Shown here: positions 1 through 11,084 of the stretch, piece by piece
Numbering within the stretch: the first letter of the stretch is position 1
Layout of the letters: each line of letters begins with the position of its first letter
Source: Harmonia axyridis
Taxonomy: Eukaryota > Arthropoda > Insecta > Coleoptera > Coccinellidae
Direction: 5' to 3'
Length of the DNA: 64,000 nucleotides
Assembly: GCF_914767665.1 (NCBI RefSeq)
Contig: NC_059504.1
Coordinates: 14,882,501-14,946,500, forward strand
The notes under the pieces: generated by a model
What the model saw: the letters and a program-made list of their open reading frames with translations, nothing else
Database searches by the model: none
What the model was told of the DNA's origin: nothing
Program-made: the position numbers and the translations under genes

Positions 1-590
1 GGGGTCGTCTCCCGATGCTGATAGGATCTTCATAAAGCAGAAATATGCCCTAAGAGTGATGTTTGGGGTTGATCAGATGACCAGCTGCAGGCCGTATTTC
101 AAGAGATATGGCATACTCACTGCTCCATGCTGTCATATTCTCGAGTGCCTCCTGTATGTCCATAAACATAAGAACACCCTTTTGAAGCACTCCGCTGTAC
201 ATGACCACCAAACAAGAACCAGAGACAAAATTGTTATCCCCATGCATCGACTGAAGAGGACACAGAATAACTACATTTTCCACGGAGTGAAAATGTATAA
301 TAAACTTCCAGAAGGGGTCACCTCACTTCGAGATGAAGCTTTCAAGAGGATGGTCAAGTCGCTGCTTGCCAGGAATGTCTTTTATTCGATAGATGAGTTT
401 ATGTCTCATCGGTTCTAGTCGGTCAGACTGTATGTCTCTATATGTTATATGTCGAATTGTTTTATACATGTATATATATATGTATATTGTGTAAGTTATT
501 TTTACTCTTGTATGCTATACAATTATTTTGACATGCCCTGTAAGGTTTTTTGAGGGAAATAAATAAACTATGAACTATGAACTATTGATT
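1..590 (+). mobile_element. 3' end of a non-LTR retrotransposon (LINE), truncated by window edge
   Basis: The frame from about 56 to 418 resembles the C-terminal region after the reverse transcriptase domain of CR1/jockey-like LINEs. It has the same kind of tail (His-x-x-x-Thr-Arg, then an aromatic 'YNKLPE'-like stretch) as the better preserved LINE at 3290-4545. After the stop at 418 comes an AT-rich 3' UTR that ends in AATAAATAAA and short TATGAAC repeats near 560-585, a typical LINE tail. No polymerase motif lies inside the window. The left end is outside the window. Confidence 0.6.
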
Positions 591-921
591 AAATGACAAC
601 CTACTGAAGGGAACCGATAAAAGAAATTTGAAATAATAATACAGTGTTGCCCTTATAACCATTTTTCCTATTGGAAAATCCTTGGAAGGTTCGGTTTTTC
701 TCCCTTTTAGATTGATTTATACCATTATATATCAGATCCAAATTAGTTATTGTATAGGCGACGAACAGAATCGATTTTAACTTCGAATTCTTCATCAATT
801 AGTCAAGCCCGATCCTTTAAGACAATTCTCAGACACAAAGATGAAAATGAAAAATTATTCCTTCTGTGTGAAACTCTATTTGTGATTTCAGTTTGAACTG
901 ATTCTATGCTATGCATTTAAG

Positions 922-2226
922 GTACCACGCTTGGGACATAAACACACAGAACAGTTGGTTGTATAACTCGAACTACAGTTGTGAACTGAGTATGGTCCTG
1001 ACAGGGGCAGCTTTTTTGCACAGACATTACCTTCATTTATACTGGAAATGGCTGCCTCAAGCCATTAGGGACAAAGTTGATGAATACATGAACTGTGAAG
1101 ACATAGCCATGAACTTCTTGGTTAGTCACATTACAAGGCAGCCTCCTGTTAAAGTGACTTCTAGGTGGACATTCAGATGTCCTGGATGTCCACAGAGCTT
1201 GTCTGAAGATGACACCCATTTTCAAGAGAGGCATAAGTGCATCAATTTCTTTTCTCAGGTAAGTGATAAAGAAAAAATCAATATAAACACTTGTTTGGAG
1301 TCAGAAGCTCTTGAGCGCTCATTCATTCATGAGCAAATTACATCCTTGAAGACCAAAGAATATATACGTATACATATTATATTTACTTTTGGCATTCCAT
1401 GAATTGAAGAAACCATAGAGTAATAAACATAGATAGAGGAAGTATACGCAATTTTACATGTCCCCAACATGGTTAGATTACGTTGTCGGGTTGTGATATA
1501 TTCTCAAATCCACAATTTTACTATATCGTTATGAATGTATATTATATTGAATGAAATATATTTATTTGAGTTATTCGCGATTAAATATGCAAATTTGAAT
1601 ATTTGGAATCTGATATTTTTCCTAATTGTCGAATTTCTAATGAGCAGAATATTTATTATTTTCTGTATCTGCCGGCTGAAATCCAAGCTTTGGCAACTTT
1701 TGGTCTCCTAGTGTCATCGGTTGTTTCACGTCGTTTGGCGAGCCTGAAGTTTGTTTTCTGAATTTCTGATGTATTTAGGTTTTTTTTTTCAATATATTTT
1801 GTGTTGATATGAATTGTTGATTAACTATGGGACATAAGAAGTGCGTTCTTCGTGAAGATACTCGCGAACTGAGTGGAATATCGTATCACTGATATGTTTT
1901 CATTTCTACACGCAACATGTCGAATGTGATCGTTCATGTTGGGGACAAAATTTGCTTACTGAAAAATGACATATGCTCCCTCTATGTTTATTACTCTGAG
2001 GAAGAAACCTATAATTAGTCTATTAGTTTCATTCAATTCAAATTTCAGTTCGGAACAACCTATATTCATTATCATTAGGTATATAAGAAGGCCTTTTCTG
2101 AAATTTCTGAATTTTTTTCAGGTTTTTGGATACACTCCTTTATTAAACACGCAATACAGAGCAGATTCGATTCTATTCAAGACTCGGATACCCCATGACA
2201 AACAAAAATGTTTTAAATTTATATGA
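922..2226 (+). CDS. botv: EXTL3 / brother of tout-velu-like exostosin, last two exons only
   Basis: Exons 922-1258 and 2122-2226, joined in phase 0, encode about 146 C-terminal residues of an exostosin-family glycosyltransferase (GT64 domain). EXTL3 proteins add N-acetylglucosamine to start or extend heparan sulfate chains in the Golgi. Visible hallmarks are YHAWDI, SWLYNSNYSCELSMVLTGAAF, the CEDIAMNFL stretch, the cysteine motif FRCPGCPQ and the terminal CFKFI. The preferred acceptor is the AG at 920-921 (phase 2), because the ORF upstream of it hits a stop at 899. An ATG at 911 is in frame but would delete the rest of the enzyme, so it is not taken as the start. The upstream exons lie left of the window. 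AATAAA at 2247-2252 is the likely polyadenylation signal. EXT2 is a less likely family assignment. Confidence 0.85.
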
Positions 2227-3289
2227 AAAGATGAATAGCAACCTACAATAAACAATTTTTAGGTAAAAGGCTATTATGATCTCTTAATGTTGAAACCGTG
2301 GGTACTTTATAATTTATTTCTTCTATGAAATCTACGGAGTTGTACAAAAATATAAATAGTGTAGTTACCTAATTTAATTATAATATAAGTCCGAAATTTG
2401 TTTATATAATTTCACAACAAAAACACGTGACTTGCTTTTTCAAGTGGGATTATCATTTGAAAAAAACTATTTATGTAATTCTTAATAACTCTATTTTTTG
2501 TAGAGAAACAAGTATCTTGGTTCCATATTTTGTCTAACTCTGTAAACATAGGGGAGTATCTGCTCAATAAGACATGTAGTAAAATTATATTTTCTTATCA
2601 TAATTATTATTGATTGAATAAGAAATGTTTCATGCTAAGACTATTTTACATTTATATTTTAATTTGTTGTGTATATTCATGTATTTAATTACCCGTTATA
2701 CAAAGTTTGATTGTGATTATTTTATCTTAAATATTTTTATTATGTGCCATCATGAGAAACTATAATTTATTGAGAGTAATTTTAGGAAATATGTCCCTTT
2801 TTAAATCTTGATTTGATGTATTTTAATTGTATGTAAAAATTCGGATAATAAAACGATGATTTTATAATTTTACCATTTTCTGCCCTTCATTACCTTCCTT
2901 TTGGACTGTTTGAAACATTCTTCAAGAATTTAAGGTGAAAGAGTAACAAAAAGAGTACAAATTTAAGATCCACTCAATAACATGAAAAATTATGTATCCT
3001 GAAGGAACCAACTTTCTTGTTTTCAGTAATTGAAAATAAACATGGGATCAAACTGAATTTTTTGTTATTTACATTATAGTCTTGAATGCTGAAGATTCAA
3101 AGAGAACGGAATAAACATGAAGAACCTATTGGCTCCCAATTTTTTAGGATTACATATCCATAAAAAAAATTTTAAGGGTTATTGTTACTTTTAATGGAAT
3201 ATCATTACTGCCAAATGTTGAAGAAATTATTCTTTCTATGTGCCACGCTTTTGATGTAACCAAGTGGTTATTTAGAAAAATAAATTCAT
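2227..3289. other. Intergenic, AT-rich, no gene seen
   Basis: It holds the short 3' UTR of the EXTL3-like gene followed by about 1 kb of AT-rich sequence. I see no conserved coding segment or clear repeat end. The 5' boundary of the following LINE is not sharp and may begin slightly before 3290. Confidence 0.5.
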
Positions 3290-4545
3290 ATACAAAGCGA
3301 TGGATGAGGACCAGTTGGTTCTCGCTGTACTTCTGGATTTATGCAAGGCATTCGACATGGTTGTTCATCGGGTACTCGTTAAAAAGCTAGAAATACTTGG
3401 AATCGGGGGGAAGGTTTTGGACTTGTTTGGAGACTACCTTGATGAGCGATACCAATTCACGGTAACAAATGAGGTGGAAAGTACAAAAAAATGTGTAAAG
3501 TCCGGTGTTCCGCAGGGAAGCATCTTGGGGCCGGTTCTTTTTCTTCTCTATATCGGTGATATCATGAATTGTGATATTAAAGGTAACATTCTGCTGTATG
3601 CATATGATACCATACTTTTCTATTCGAGTGAGCCCAAGTTGATATTTTCTCAAGCTCAGAGGGACCTGGAATTAATTAATAAATGGACCTTGGAGAATGG
3701 CATGAAACTGAACAGTGATAAATGTGTATATCTGAGAATCTCAAAGCACATAAAAAATACAGAAAAACTATTACTTAGTATAAATGATATAGAACTCGCT
3801 GAGGTAAACAAGGTCAAATACTTGGGACTAATACTTGATAGTGGGGTGACTTTCAGTTCACATGTAGAAAATCTGATTGCAAAGTTGAATTATATCAGAT
3901 ACAACATTAGACGTAACTCCAAATATTTAAACACCACTACCAAATACAAAATGTATAATTCTCTTGTTGCTTCACATCTGAATTACCTTCCAGCCTTCTG
4001 GGGACAAACAACTGCCCAGATAATAAATAAACTACAAATATCACAAAATAAAGTCATCAAGGTACTATTTAACAAACCACCTTCATCAGACACCATGCAA
4101 CTTTATAATGACATGAATCTTTTGAAAATTAAGGAGTTAGTTTACCTGGACAGTGTTAAGTTAATTTACAAGATTAAAAACAACTTAGTGGATACTGGCA
4201 TTAATCTTAGATATGCCAGTGATGTGCATACCCACCATACAAGATCCAGACATAACATCTACATATTGCCAACTGCCAGAAACATTCCTAGGAGGAAAAT
4301 AACTTACCAAGCTGCCACCTGGTTTAATGAATTGTCAAACAACATCAAGGGCTCAGATACTCTGAAGGTGTTCACAAGTAAAGTGAAAGATCAATTGTTC
4401 CAAAGAAGACAGAATAATATTTGATTTATTGAGAAATTGTTTAGTTGTTGAAATTGTTATTGTTACTATTGCTATGTTGTAAAATATGCCTGTTATGAAT
4501 CACTCATGATCCCTTTGGGTTAATAAATAAATAAAAAAAAAAAAA
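3290..4545 (+). mobile_element. 5'-truncated LINE with degenerate reverse transcriptase
   Basis: One open frame (3300-4424) encodes the palm and thumb half of a LINE reverse transcriptase plus C-terminal domain. Visible motifs are LLDLCKAFD, SGVPQGSILGPVLFLLYI and a finger-like C-terminal region ending QRRQNNI. The catalytic box normally written YADD reads YAYD (about residues 100-103), so one metal-binding aspartate is replaced and the copy should be inactive. Endonuclease and N-terminal parts are missing, which fits 5' truncation on insertion. The 3' end has TTAATAAATAAATAAAA followed by a poly(A) run ending near 4545. Jockey/CR1-type is likely; the exact clade cannot be settled by eye. Confidence 0.8.
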
Positions 4546-4587
4546 ATAGTCTGCGGATTAAGTTCCTAAAAAATATACGTTTTATTA

Positions 4588-4759
4588 TTCATTACAAATG
4601 CTTATCAGCCACTTTCAATAGGACAATGTTTTTTATTTTGTTGAATGGAATTTACATGCCATTCTGCTGTATATCAATGGTGATTGGTGAGTAATTCCTT
4701 TTACAGATCAATGTTTATAAATTCAACTGGAAACTTCTATTTCAAATGAAACCTACAGT
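4588..4759 (+). promoter_or_regulatory. Promoter region of DM9 gene A, duplicated upstream of gene B
   Basis: The 170 bases before gene A contain TTTATAAA (4714-4721), about 40 bases upstream of the ATG at 4760, in good TATA-box position. The stretch beginning AAATGCTTATCAG and the later segments GTGAGTAATTC and CAGAT(C/G)AATGTTTATAAA recur in the same order at 7924-8111 before gene B. The promoter was therefore copied with the gene. Core transcription start elements were not resolved. Confidence 0.55.
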
Positions 4760-7308
4760 ATGAAATCCATAATAATCTTTTGTACTTTCGCTTTTTACAA
4801 GATTTCTCATGCCAGAGAGCACTGTATTCCTAGTAAGTCGATATAATTTTCATTCGGATTTCATTAACCTGGGTTCGAATCCCGCAGCTGGCTATACAAT
4901 AAAAATCTTTTCATAAATAATTTCATATTTTTTTCTTCACATCTGGAGATATTTTGCGTTAAAAGAAGAAATTATAAACCATAGTGTACAATTTGCAGTG
5001 ATTTTTTTTTACAGCCTATCATTATTGGCAACCCTTCTATGAAACAATACCACCTAAAACTTTCATTGCAGGAGTTGATACCAATGGTGAAAAGAAATAT
5101 GTAGGTAGGGTAGTCTCTGTAGATGATCGCACTTGGGTAAGTCAACCTTATTTTTTTTTGGATATATGTAAGTACCAATCATTTGTTTCAGTCAGCCCCA
5201 ACCACATTCTCTGCCACTAATATGTGGGCTTATTTTGGATGGCAAGGAGAAACCAATAACAGAGTCACGAAATATATTGAAGTAGGTTCTAGAATAATCC
5301 ATAATATTTTCTTAAATTATGCAACATGAAATAATTGAATAAAACCAAATTTGTTTTGTCGGTGGTTTTCCGTTAGCATTTCGTCAATTCTAATTGTCAT
5401 TTGATATGTAGATTTCTACTCATCGTATTATAGTTCACTAAAAATGCGTATATTGTATAGGGTGTTCCTAAATATGAGGTACAAACGAAAATTAAAAATT
5501 CCTCACATAATTTCGAGAAAAAAAGTCCTATAAACATAGGCCCACAAACGCTTTGTTTTCGAGATATAACAGGCCAATTGAAAAGTCAGCGGTCTACCAT
5601 AGTAAAACACATTTTTTTTGTCAAAATTCGATATTATTTTTCAACATAGTTGCCTTCGAGGGCGATACAGCGATTATAGCGATCTTCCAATTTTTCGATA
5701 CCATTTTTGTAGTACGATTTGTCTTTCGCTCCAAAATAGGCCTCAGTTCCGACGATTACTTCCTCATTGACGCTGAATTTCTTTCCAGCGAACATTCTTT
5801 TGAGGTCTGAGAACAGAAAAAAGTCGCTGGGGGCCAGATCTGGCGAATACGGTGGATGCAGAAGCAATTCGAAGCCCAATTTATGTAATTTTGCCATTGT
5901 TTTCATTGATTTGTGACACGCCGCATTGTCCTGATGAAACAGCACCTTTTTTTTCTTCAAATGGGGCCGTTTTTTAACAATTTCATCCTTTGAACGATCC
6001 AATAACGCAATATAATAATTGCTGTTGATGGTCTGGCCCTTTTGGAGGTAATCAATGTATATTATCCTTGCGCATCCCAGAATACTGATGCCATAACCTT
6101 GTCAGCTGACTCTTCTGTTTTTCCTCGCTTTGGATTCGGTTCATCGTATGCAGTCCACTCAGCTGACTGTCGATTGGAGTCCGAAGTGAAATGATGAAGT
6201 CATGTTTCATCCATTGTCACATATCGACGCAAAGATTCAGGTTTATTGCCCTTAAACAGCTTCAAACACTGCTCAGAATCATTAACACGTTGTTGCTTTT
6301 GATCGATTGTGAGCTCGCGTGGCACCCATTCTGCACACAGCTTTCTCATGTACATCATTCGTGGATGATAAGGTCATTCAAAATTATTTTGTGAACCTTT
6401 TTGGTTTTTTTCGTCGGTGACAGCGTCTTTTGGACGTCCACTGCGTTCGCCGTCTTCGGTGCTCATTTCACCACATTTAAACTTAGCATACAAATCAATG
6501 ATAGTTGATTTTCCTTGTGCAGACCCCGGAAACTCTTCATCAAGCCAAGATTTTGCTTCAACTGTATTTTTTCCTTCAAAAAGCAATATTTTATCATCCC
6601 ACAAAATTTTTTTTCTTCCAAATAACAAAAGTAGCTACACTCACAACGCAATATCTCACAAACTAATGGTTGGACTGCTGTCAAATTTTGACACGTATCG
6701 TTTGAAGTTGGTACTAACTAAAAATCATATGGATTTAATACCAGCACCGCCATCTGTGCATCAGACCGGGGACTTTTCAATTGGCCTAATAGTCTGTTCA
6801 AAACATTCCTAGCTACAAGCAGTTTACTAGAGATGTTCTATTTCCACTTGATGCAAATTTTTTTTCATTTCAGCTTTTAATGGTTGAAAAGCATAGACCT
6901 GGCTTCGACTGGTTACGTGTAAATTCGAAAAAGGATTTGTATAACTTGGAGGATAACTGCTGCTTTGTTGAGGGTGGATACGGTTATAAAGATGGGAAAA
7001 AATATGTAGCTTATGTCGCTAGAACCTTCGATTCAGGAGTTTACTACATAGGAGGTTTATATATGCCACTTTGGGATAATAAAGTAGTTATGCATTATAT
7101 GCAAGGATGGGAAACCAAGTACATAGAACAAAATTATGCAGTCCTTGCTTATGATTGTTGCACACATAACTACTGTAATTCTCACGATAATCAAAAATTT
7201 CCATGTTGTAGAAAATCTAAAAACAAAAGGGATGCTCTTGATTATATTAATTCTTCTGGAATTAATAGTTCTCTTGATATGTCTACTTTCACTTTGTTAT
7301 TACCATAA
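4760..7308 (+). CDS. Secreted cysteine-rich DM9/DUF3421-like protein, copy A
   Basis: Four exons (4760-4832, 5015-5136, 5192-5281, 6874-7308; phases 1, 0, 0) give 720 nt, 239 aa. Exon 1 encodes a hydrophobic signal peptide ending near ISHARE. Exons 2-3 encode a first DM9-like unit (YHYWQPFY..IPPKTF..GVDTNG..KYVGRVV). Exon 4 encodes a second unit (CCFVEGGYGYKDGKKYVAY, YYIGGLY, YAVLAYD) and a cysteine tail with CCTxxYC and a later CC pair. The exon plan matches copies B and C exactly. DM9 proteins in insects and molluscs are linked to pattern recognition and lectin-like binding; that role is inferred here. Intron 3 is swollen by a mariner. AATAAA lies at 7370-7375. Assignment to DM9 rests on motif resemblance only. 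Confidence 0.7.
5460..5567. repeat. Fragment of the GGGTGTTCC repeat family
   Basis: The segment starting GGGTGTTCCTAAAT and ending GTTTTCGAGATA resembles the left arms of repeats at 36319 and 57319, which share 'AGGGTGTT.C', 'GGTACAAA', 'AAAAAGTC' and 'TTTTCGAGATA'. It abuts the mariner at 5568, so the mariner appears to have inserted into or beside this older repeat. Confidence 0.5.
5568..6788 (-). mobile_element. Degenerate mariner in intron 3 of DM9 gene A
   Basis: Terminal inverted repeats share AGGCCAATTGAAAAGTC (about 5571-5587 and the complement at 6770-6786). On the minus strand the transposase is split among frames. An N-terminal HTH piece lies at about 6374-6684 (KFKCGEMSTEDGERSGRP) and a catalytic C-terminal piece at 5634-6002 (HQDNAACHK, then LLHPPYSPDLAPSDFF). 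The second and third aspartates of the D,D34D triad remain, but frameshifts and stops separate the halves, so it is dead. The irritans-like subfamily is a guess. Confidence 0.85.
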
Positions 7309-7923
7309 ATGCATTAATTTTACAATTTTATAAAATAAGAAGTTTTATGATAGAGAAAGAAATGATTTCAATAAAGTGGATTTTTGATCGAAGGCATACT
7401 TGTGTTTACTTCATTTTTAGTCGATAGACAGTTTGTGAATAAATGAAGCTCAAGCTTCAAAAAAAGCGGATTGCGAATTTAAAATAACTGAAATGTTCCA
7501 ATAAGGAGTCCCTAATGATTCAAAAAATACTCAGCTGGCGCAATGCTTCTTTGTTCTCTACTTTAGAAACAACACGAATTCCGAAATTCCTTCAACCAGT
7601 AATCGTGGAAAATATTGGGGTTCTGGGAATTTCACATTGCGCATATGCAAAGTGCAATCTTTAAACCATAATCGGGTAGAAATTAAGACTGTTGCAAGGA
7701 TTTTCGAACACACCGACAGACAGAGGTAAAAACAAACGTTTTTAAATTGCAATTTACCTATACATACAAGTATCACGAAAGGTAAGTATATTTTATCGAA
7801 AAAATCAGATAATAGCAATGACGAGAGTTCACATAGTTTCTTTTTGCTTTAGGTAGACTAGGAAGCAAAATCAATAACAAAGCTTTGTGGGATTAGGATC
7901 TCGATATTGTACTTTTCATTTAT
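7309..7923. other. Intergenic between DM9 genes A and B
   Basis: It contains the 3' UTR and polyadenylation signal of gene A. The rest is AT-rich and no coding segment or transposon end is recognisable. The duplicated promoter block of gene B starts at about 7924. Confidence 0.5.
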
Positions 7924-8111
7924 TCATTAATTATAAATGCTTATCAGTATTTTTAAATAGGATAATGTTTTTCATTTAATTGGAATGAATTCAAATATGC
8001 TATTCAGTTAGGTAAGGTGAGTAATTCTTTGAACAGATGAATGTTTATAAAATCTACTTGATTTTATATGAATGTCGAGTAGAGAAGTTTACTTTAGGTG
8101 AAAACCAACTA
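7924..8111 (+). promoter_or_regulatory. Promoter region of DM9 gene B
   Basis: It is similar in order and sequence to 4588-4759, including AAATGCTTATCAG, GTGAGTAATTC and GTTTATAAAA at 8043-8052. The TATA-like box lies about 60 bases before the ATG at 8112, slightly further than in gene A because of a short insertion. Confidence 0.5.
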
Positions 8112-9133
8112 TGGAAATCATAATATTAATTTGTATTTTCGCTCTTTTCATGATCTCGTTTGCTAGAGACGACTGTACCGCAAGTAAGTTAAAAAATGTG
8201 TATTGAGTATTATACCGTTATTTTTCTATACAGGGTATCATTACTGGCAACCTTTTTATGGAACAATACCAGCCAAAACGTTCAACGCAGGAGTTGATAC
8301 AAATGGTGAAATTAAATATGTTGGCAGGATTGTTTCTCCAGGGGAACGGACTTGGGTGAGAAAGCCTTGATTTTCAATTGGTTGATAAGTACCTACCCTT
8401 TATAATATGTTTCAGTCAGCTCCAACCACATTTTCTGCCACAAATATGTGGTCATACTTTGGATGGGAAGGGGAATCAAATGATAGGATCACAAAATTTA
8501 TTGAAGTGAGTTCAACTGAAATCCGTCAAATTTCGCGTGAGACAGTTTTGGCAACATAACGACAGAAAGAATTAGAATTCTACGGCTTGTAGAAAACCAA
8601 TATACAAGGCGTTTCCTAATTATGGAACGAAGCTTTAAAGTATGATTCATTATTTTAAATTTCAGCTTCTGATGGTTGAACCAATCAGACCTGGTTTCGG
8701 CTGGGCTCGTGTCTCTAAGAAGAGGGAACTATATAATTTGGAAGATAATTGCTGTTTTGTTGAAGGTGGATACGGTTATAAAGATGGGAAAAGATATGTA
8801 GCTTATGTTGCTAGAACCCATGACTCAGGTGGTTATTACATTGGAGGCCTTTATTTACCTGATTGGAATAATAAAGACGCTATGCATTACATGAAGGGAT
8901 GGGAGTCCAAGTACATAGAAAAAGATTATGCTATTCTTGCTTATGATTGCTGCACTAATCAATATTGTTCATCTCATCAAACTATAGTATGTTGTAAAAA
9001 GAAGAGAAATGATTTCAAAAGGGAGGCAGTTGATTATACAAATAATACTGAAACTGAGGATGGAATTGATATAACTTGGAGAAAACCGACTATTTCTTTG
9101 GTAGATGGCAACATGTCTACTATTGTTTTCTGA
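8112..9133 (+). CDS. DM9/DUF3421-like protein, copy B, with an apparent 1-nt frameshift in exon 1
   Basis: Exons 8112-8183, 8234-8355, 8416-8505 and 8666-9133 align one-to-one with copy A (exons 2 and 3 have identical lengths, 122 and 90 nt). The mature part reads through as a first DM9 unit (YHYWQPFYGTIPAKTF), a second unit (CCFVEGGYGYKDGKRYVAY, YYIGGLY, YAILAYD) and the CCTxxYC...CC tail. Exon 1 encodes a good signal peptide, but at 8159-8161 it is one base shorter than copy A. Exon 1 is 72 nt instead of a length of form 3n+1, and the total of 752 nt is not divisible by three. Either the gene is broken, the base was lost in sequencing, or another start is used. An in-frame ATG at 8072 gives no signal peptide. 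AATAAA lies at 9139-9144. Confidence 0.65.
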
Positions 9134-9596
9134 AAACCAATAAATGCTTTTATGTGACGGTTCTTTAAGGAATATTTATGAAAGACAAAATAAACCATGT
9201 TTTATAATTTCATTCTGTCTTAATTTATTTCTTATTCTAATAACCAACAAAGTAAAAATTAAAAATTGCGTTTCGAACACAAACAACGTCCTTAAAGCTT
9301 GAAGATGTTCAATGTGAGCAATAAAACTATTCGATTGCACTTTTAGAAAAGAAGTTGAGCAAATTATTGGTTCTTCGTATATTATCATATTATATAAAAT
9401 AAATCTCATTACTTTTTCCTAGTACATTCCCCACGTTATAAAAAAAAAACTATCAACATTTTTTTATTCAAAATATTATGAAATTGGCATTTCTAGAAGA
9501 ATCCCATGAATGTTAGATTGCCTGCAGCAAACATGGATTCATATTTCATTGTCTCCAAACTCATTTTTCGAAAATATTTTTTCCTCTAAACATCCT
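9134..9596. other. Intergenic, AT-rich
   Basis: 3' flank of DM9 gene B with a polyadenylation signal. I see nothing else that can be named. Confidence 0.5.
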
Positions 9597-9798
9597 TCAG
9601 TACTCTCCCAGGCATACTGCACTCATATATAGGTCAGAAAAAGCTTTCTTTAGGACGGTTTTGCTTCGGGTGCATGGTGCATTTGCCATCCACTTTACAA
9701 AATTCTGGTGCTCTTTGTCATAGAAGTTTCGTGACCTTTTTGGCAATAAGTTTTCTACAGCCTTTTTTGCTTTTTCGTACATTTTCTCCGAAATCTTA
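9597..9798 (-). pseudogene. Fragment resembling the N-terminal domain of transposon-derived tyrosine recombinase-like proteins
   Basis: Read on the minus strand from 9798, about 65 codons contain KISEKMYEKAKKAVENLLP, followed by RSRNFYDKEHQNFVKW. This resembles the helical N-terminal segment seen in many insect Crypton- or recombinase-like repeat proteins. It is cut at the right by the mariner insertion, whose end supplies the false upstream codons of the longer ORF. It has no catalytic part and no clear start. Family assignment is from memory of the pattern and is weak. Confidence 0.35.
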
Positions 9799-11084
9799 TC
9801 AGGTGTGTGAATAAGTCTTTCCCGTTTTTTGTAAGAGATGGCGCCACCAATACTGTGCGAGTATTTAATGGTTACATATGTCATAATCAAAGCTTATTCA
9901 TCTGTCAACAATTCCACACTAACACATTAGTTGAAATTTTTTCGCATCATAAATTTTTGAAATCGTGAAAATGTCGAAATTTGAGCCGAGTCGACGTCAT
10001 TTGCGGGAAGTTTCACTTTATTGGTTCAATTTGAAGAAATCTGCTGCCGAGGCGCATCGGTTGCTTCAGGAAGCTTATGGAGAAGGTTGTGTCGATGATT
10101 CAAGTGTTCGCGGATGGTTTCGACGCTTCAAAAGTGGCGATTTCGACGTGGAAGACAAGGAGCGTTCCGGGCGGCCGCAAATCTTTGAAGATCAAGAATT
10201 GGTGACTTTGCTTGATGAAGATTCGTGTCAAACGCAAGAAGAACTTTCTGAAGCATTGGGAGTTGACCGAACAACCATTTCCAAGCGTTTGAAAGCCATG
10301 GAAATAATCCAAAAGCAAGGAAATTGGGTGCCGTACGAACTGAAGCTGGGAGACGTCGAACGGCGTTTTTTCACTTGCGAACAGCTGCTTCAGCGACATA
10401 AAAGAAAGGGTTTTCTGCATCGTATCGTGACTGGCGATGAAAAGTGGATCCGTTACGATAATAAGAAGCGAAGAAAATCATGGGGACTACCCGGCCATGC
10501 ATCATCATCGACGGCCAAGCCAAATATTCATGGCGCCAAGCTCATGCTCTGTATATGGTGGGTCCAGCTAGGTGTGGTTTACTATGAGCTTCTGAAACCG
10601 AATGAAAGGATCACAGGCGAGGTCTATCGACGACAATTGATGCGTTTGAGCCGCGCACTGCGAGAAAAACGGCCACAATACTCCGACAGGCACGACAAAG
10701 TTATTTTGCAACATGACAATGCTCGCCCACATGTTGCACAGCCGGTGAAAACATACTTAGAAACGCTCAAATGGGAAGTCCTACCCCACCCGCCGTATAG
10801 TCCAGACATTGCTCCGTCTGATTACCATCTCTTCAGATCGATGACGCATGGCCTGGCTGACCAGCACTTCCATTCCTACGAGGAAGCCAAAAAATGGGTG
10901 GATGACTGGATAGAGGCCAAACCGGTCGAATTTTTTCGCAACGGGATTCGTATGTTGCCAGAAAGATGGGGAAAAGTTGTAGCTAGCGATGGCCAATACT
11001 TTCAATAATTCATTTGTAACCATTTTTTCACAATAAAGGCTCAAAATTTGAAAAAAAACGGGAAAGACTTATTCACACACCTTA
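9799..11084 (+). mobile_element. Apparently intact mariner (mauritiana/Mos1-type)
   Basis: A 1286-bp element flanked by TA at 9797-9798 and 11085-11086. The terminal inverted repeats are about 32 bp with one mismatch near the tip; the inner 30 bp, starting AGGTGTGTGAATAAGTC, are identical in both ends. It carries one uninterrupted transposase gene. Size, TA target duplication and perfect repeats all fit a recently active copy. It lies between DM9 genes B and C and splits the recombinase-like fragment at 9597-9798. Confidence 0.92.
9971..11008 (+). CDS. Mariner transposase, full length
   Basis: 345 aa from the ATG at 9971; an upstream GTG at 9965 is in frame but not a likely start. The N-terminal half has two helix-turn-helix segments (KKSAAEAHRLL, then TQEELSEALGVDRTTISKRL) with a GRP linker-like site at about residues 67-69. 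The catalytic half has TGDEKW (D156), QHDNARPH (D249) and HPPYSPDIAPSDYH (D284), a complete D,D34D triad at the same residue numbers as Mos1. The WVPYEL motif used in mariner dimerisation is present at about 119-124. There is no frameshift, stop or missing catalytic residue. It should catalyse cut-and-paste transposition at TA sites, if expressed. Confidence 0.93.
   Translation: MSKFEPSRRHLREVSLYWFNLKKSAAEAHRLLQEAYGEGCVDDSSVRGWFRRFKSGDFDVEDKERSGRPQIFEDQELVTLLDEDSCQTQEELSEALGVDRTTISKRLKAMEIIQKQGNWVPYELKLGDVERRFFTCEQLLQRHKRKGFLHRIVTGDEKWIRYDNKKRRKSWGLPGHASSSTAKPNIHGAKLMLCIWWVQLGVVYYELLKPNERITGEVYRRQLMRLSRALREKRPQYSDRHDKVILQHDNARPHVAQPVKTYLETLKWEVLPHPPYSPDIAPSDYHLFRSMTHGLADQHFHSYEEAKKWVDDWIEAKPVEFFRNGIRMLPERWGKVVASDGQYFQ

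Noticed and set aside
911..922. ATG at 911 as a gene start
   Set aside because: The protein would lack nearly all of the exostosin. Homology begins right after the AG at 920-921, so this is an internal exon.
4868..4895. tRNA-like T-arm GGGTTCGAATCCC
   Set aside because: No matching D-arm or anticodon arm at the right spacing. The upstream sequence is the coding first exon of DM9 gene A. At best a decayed fragment.
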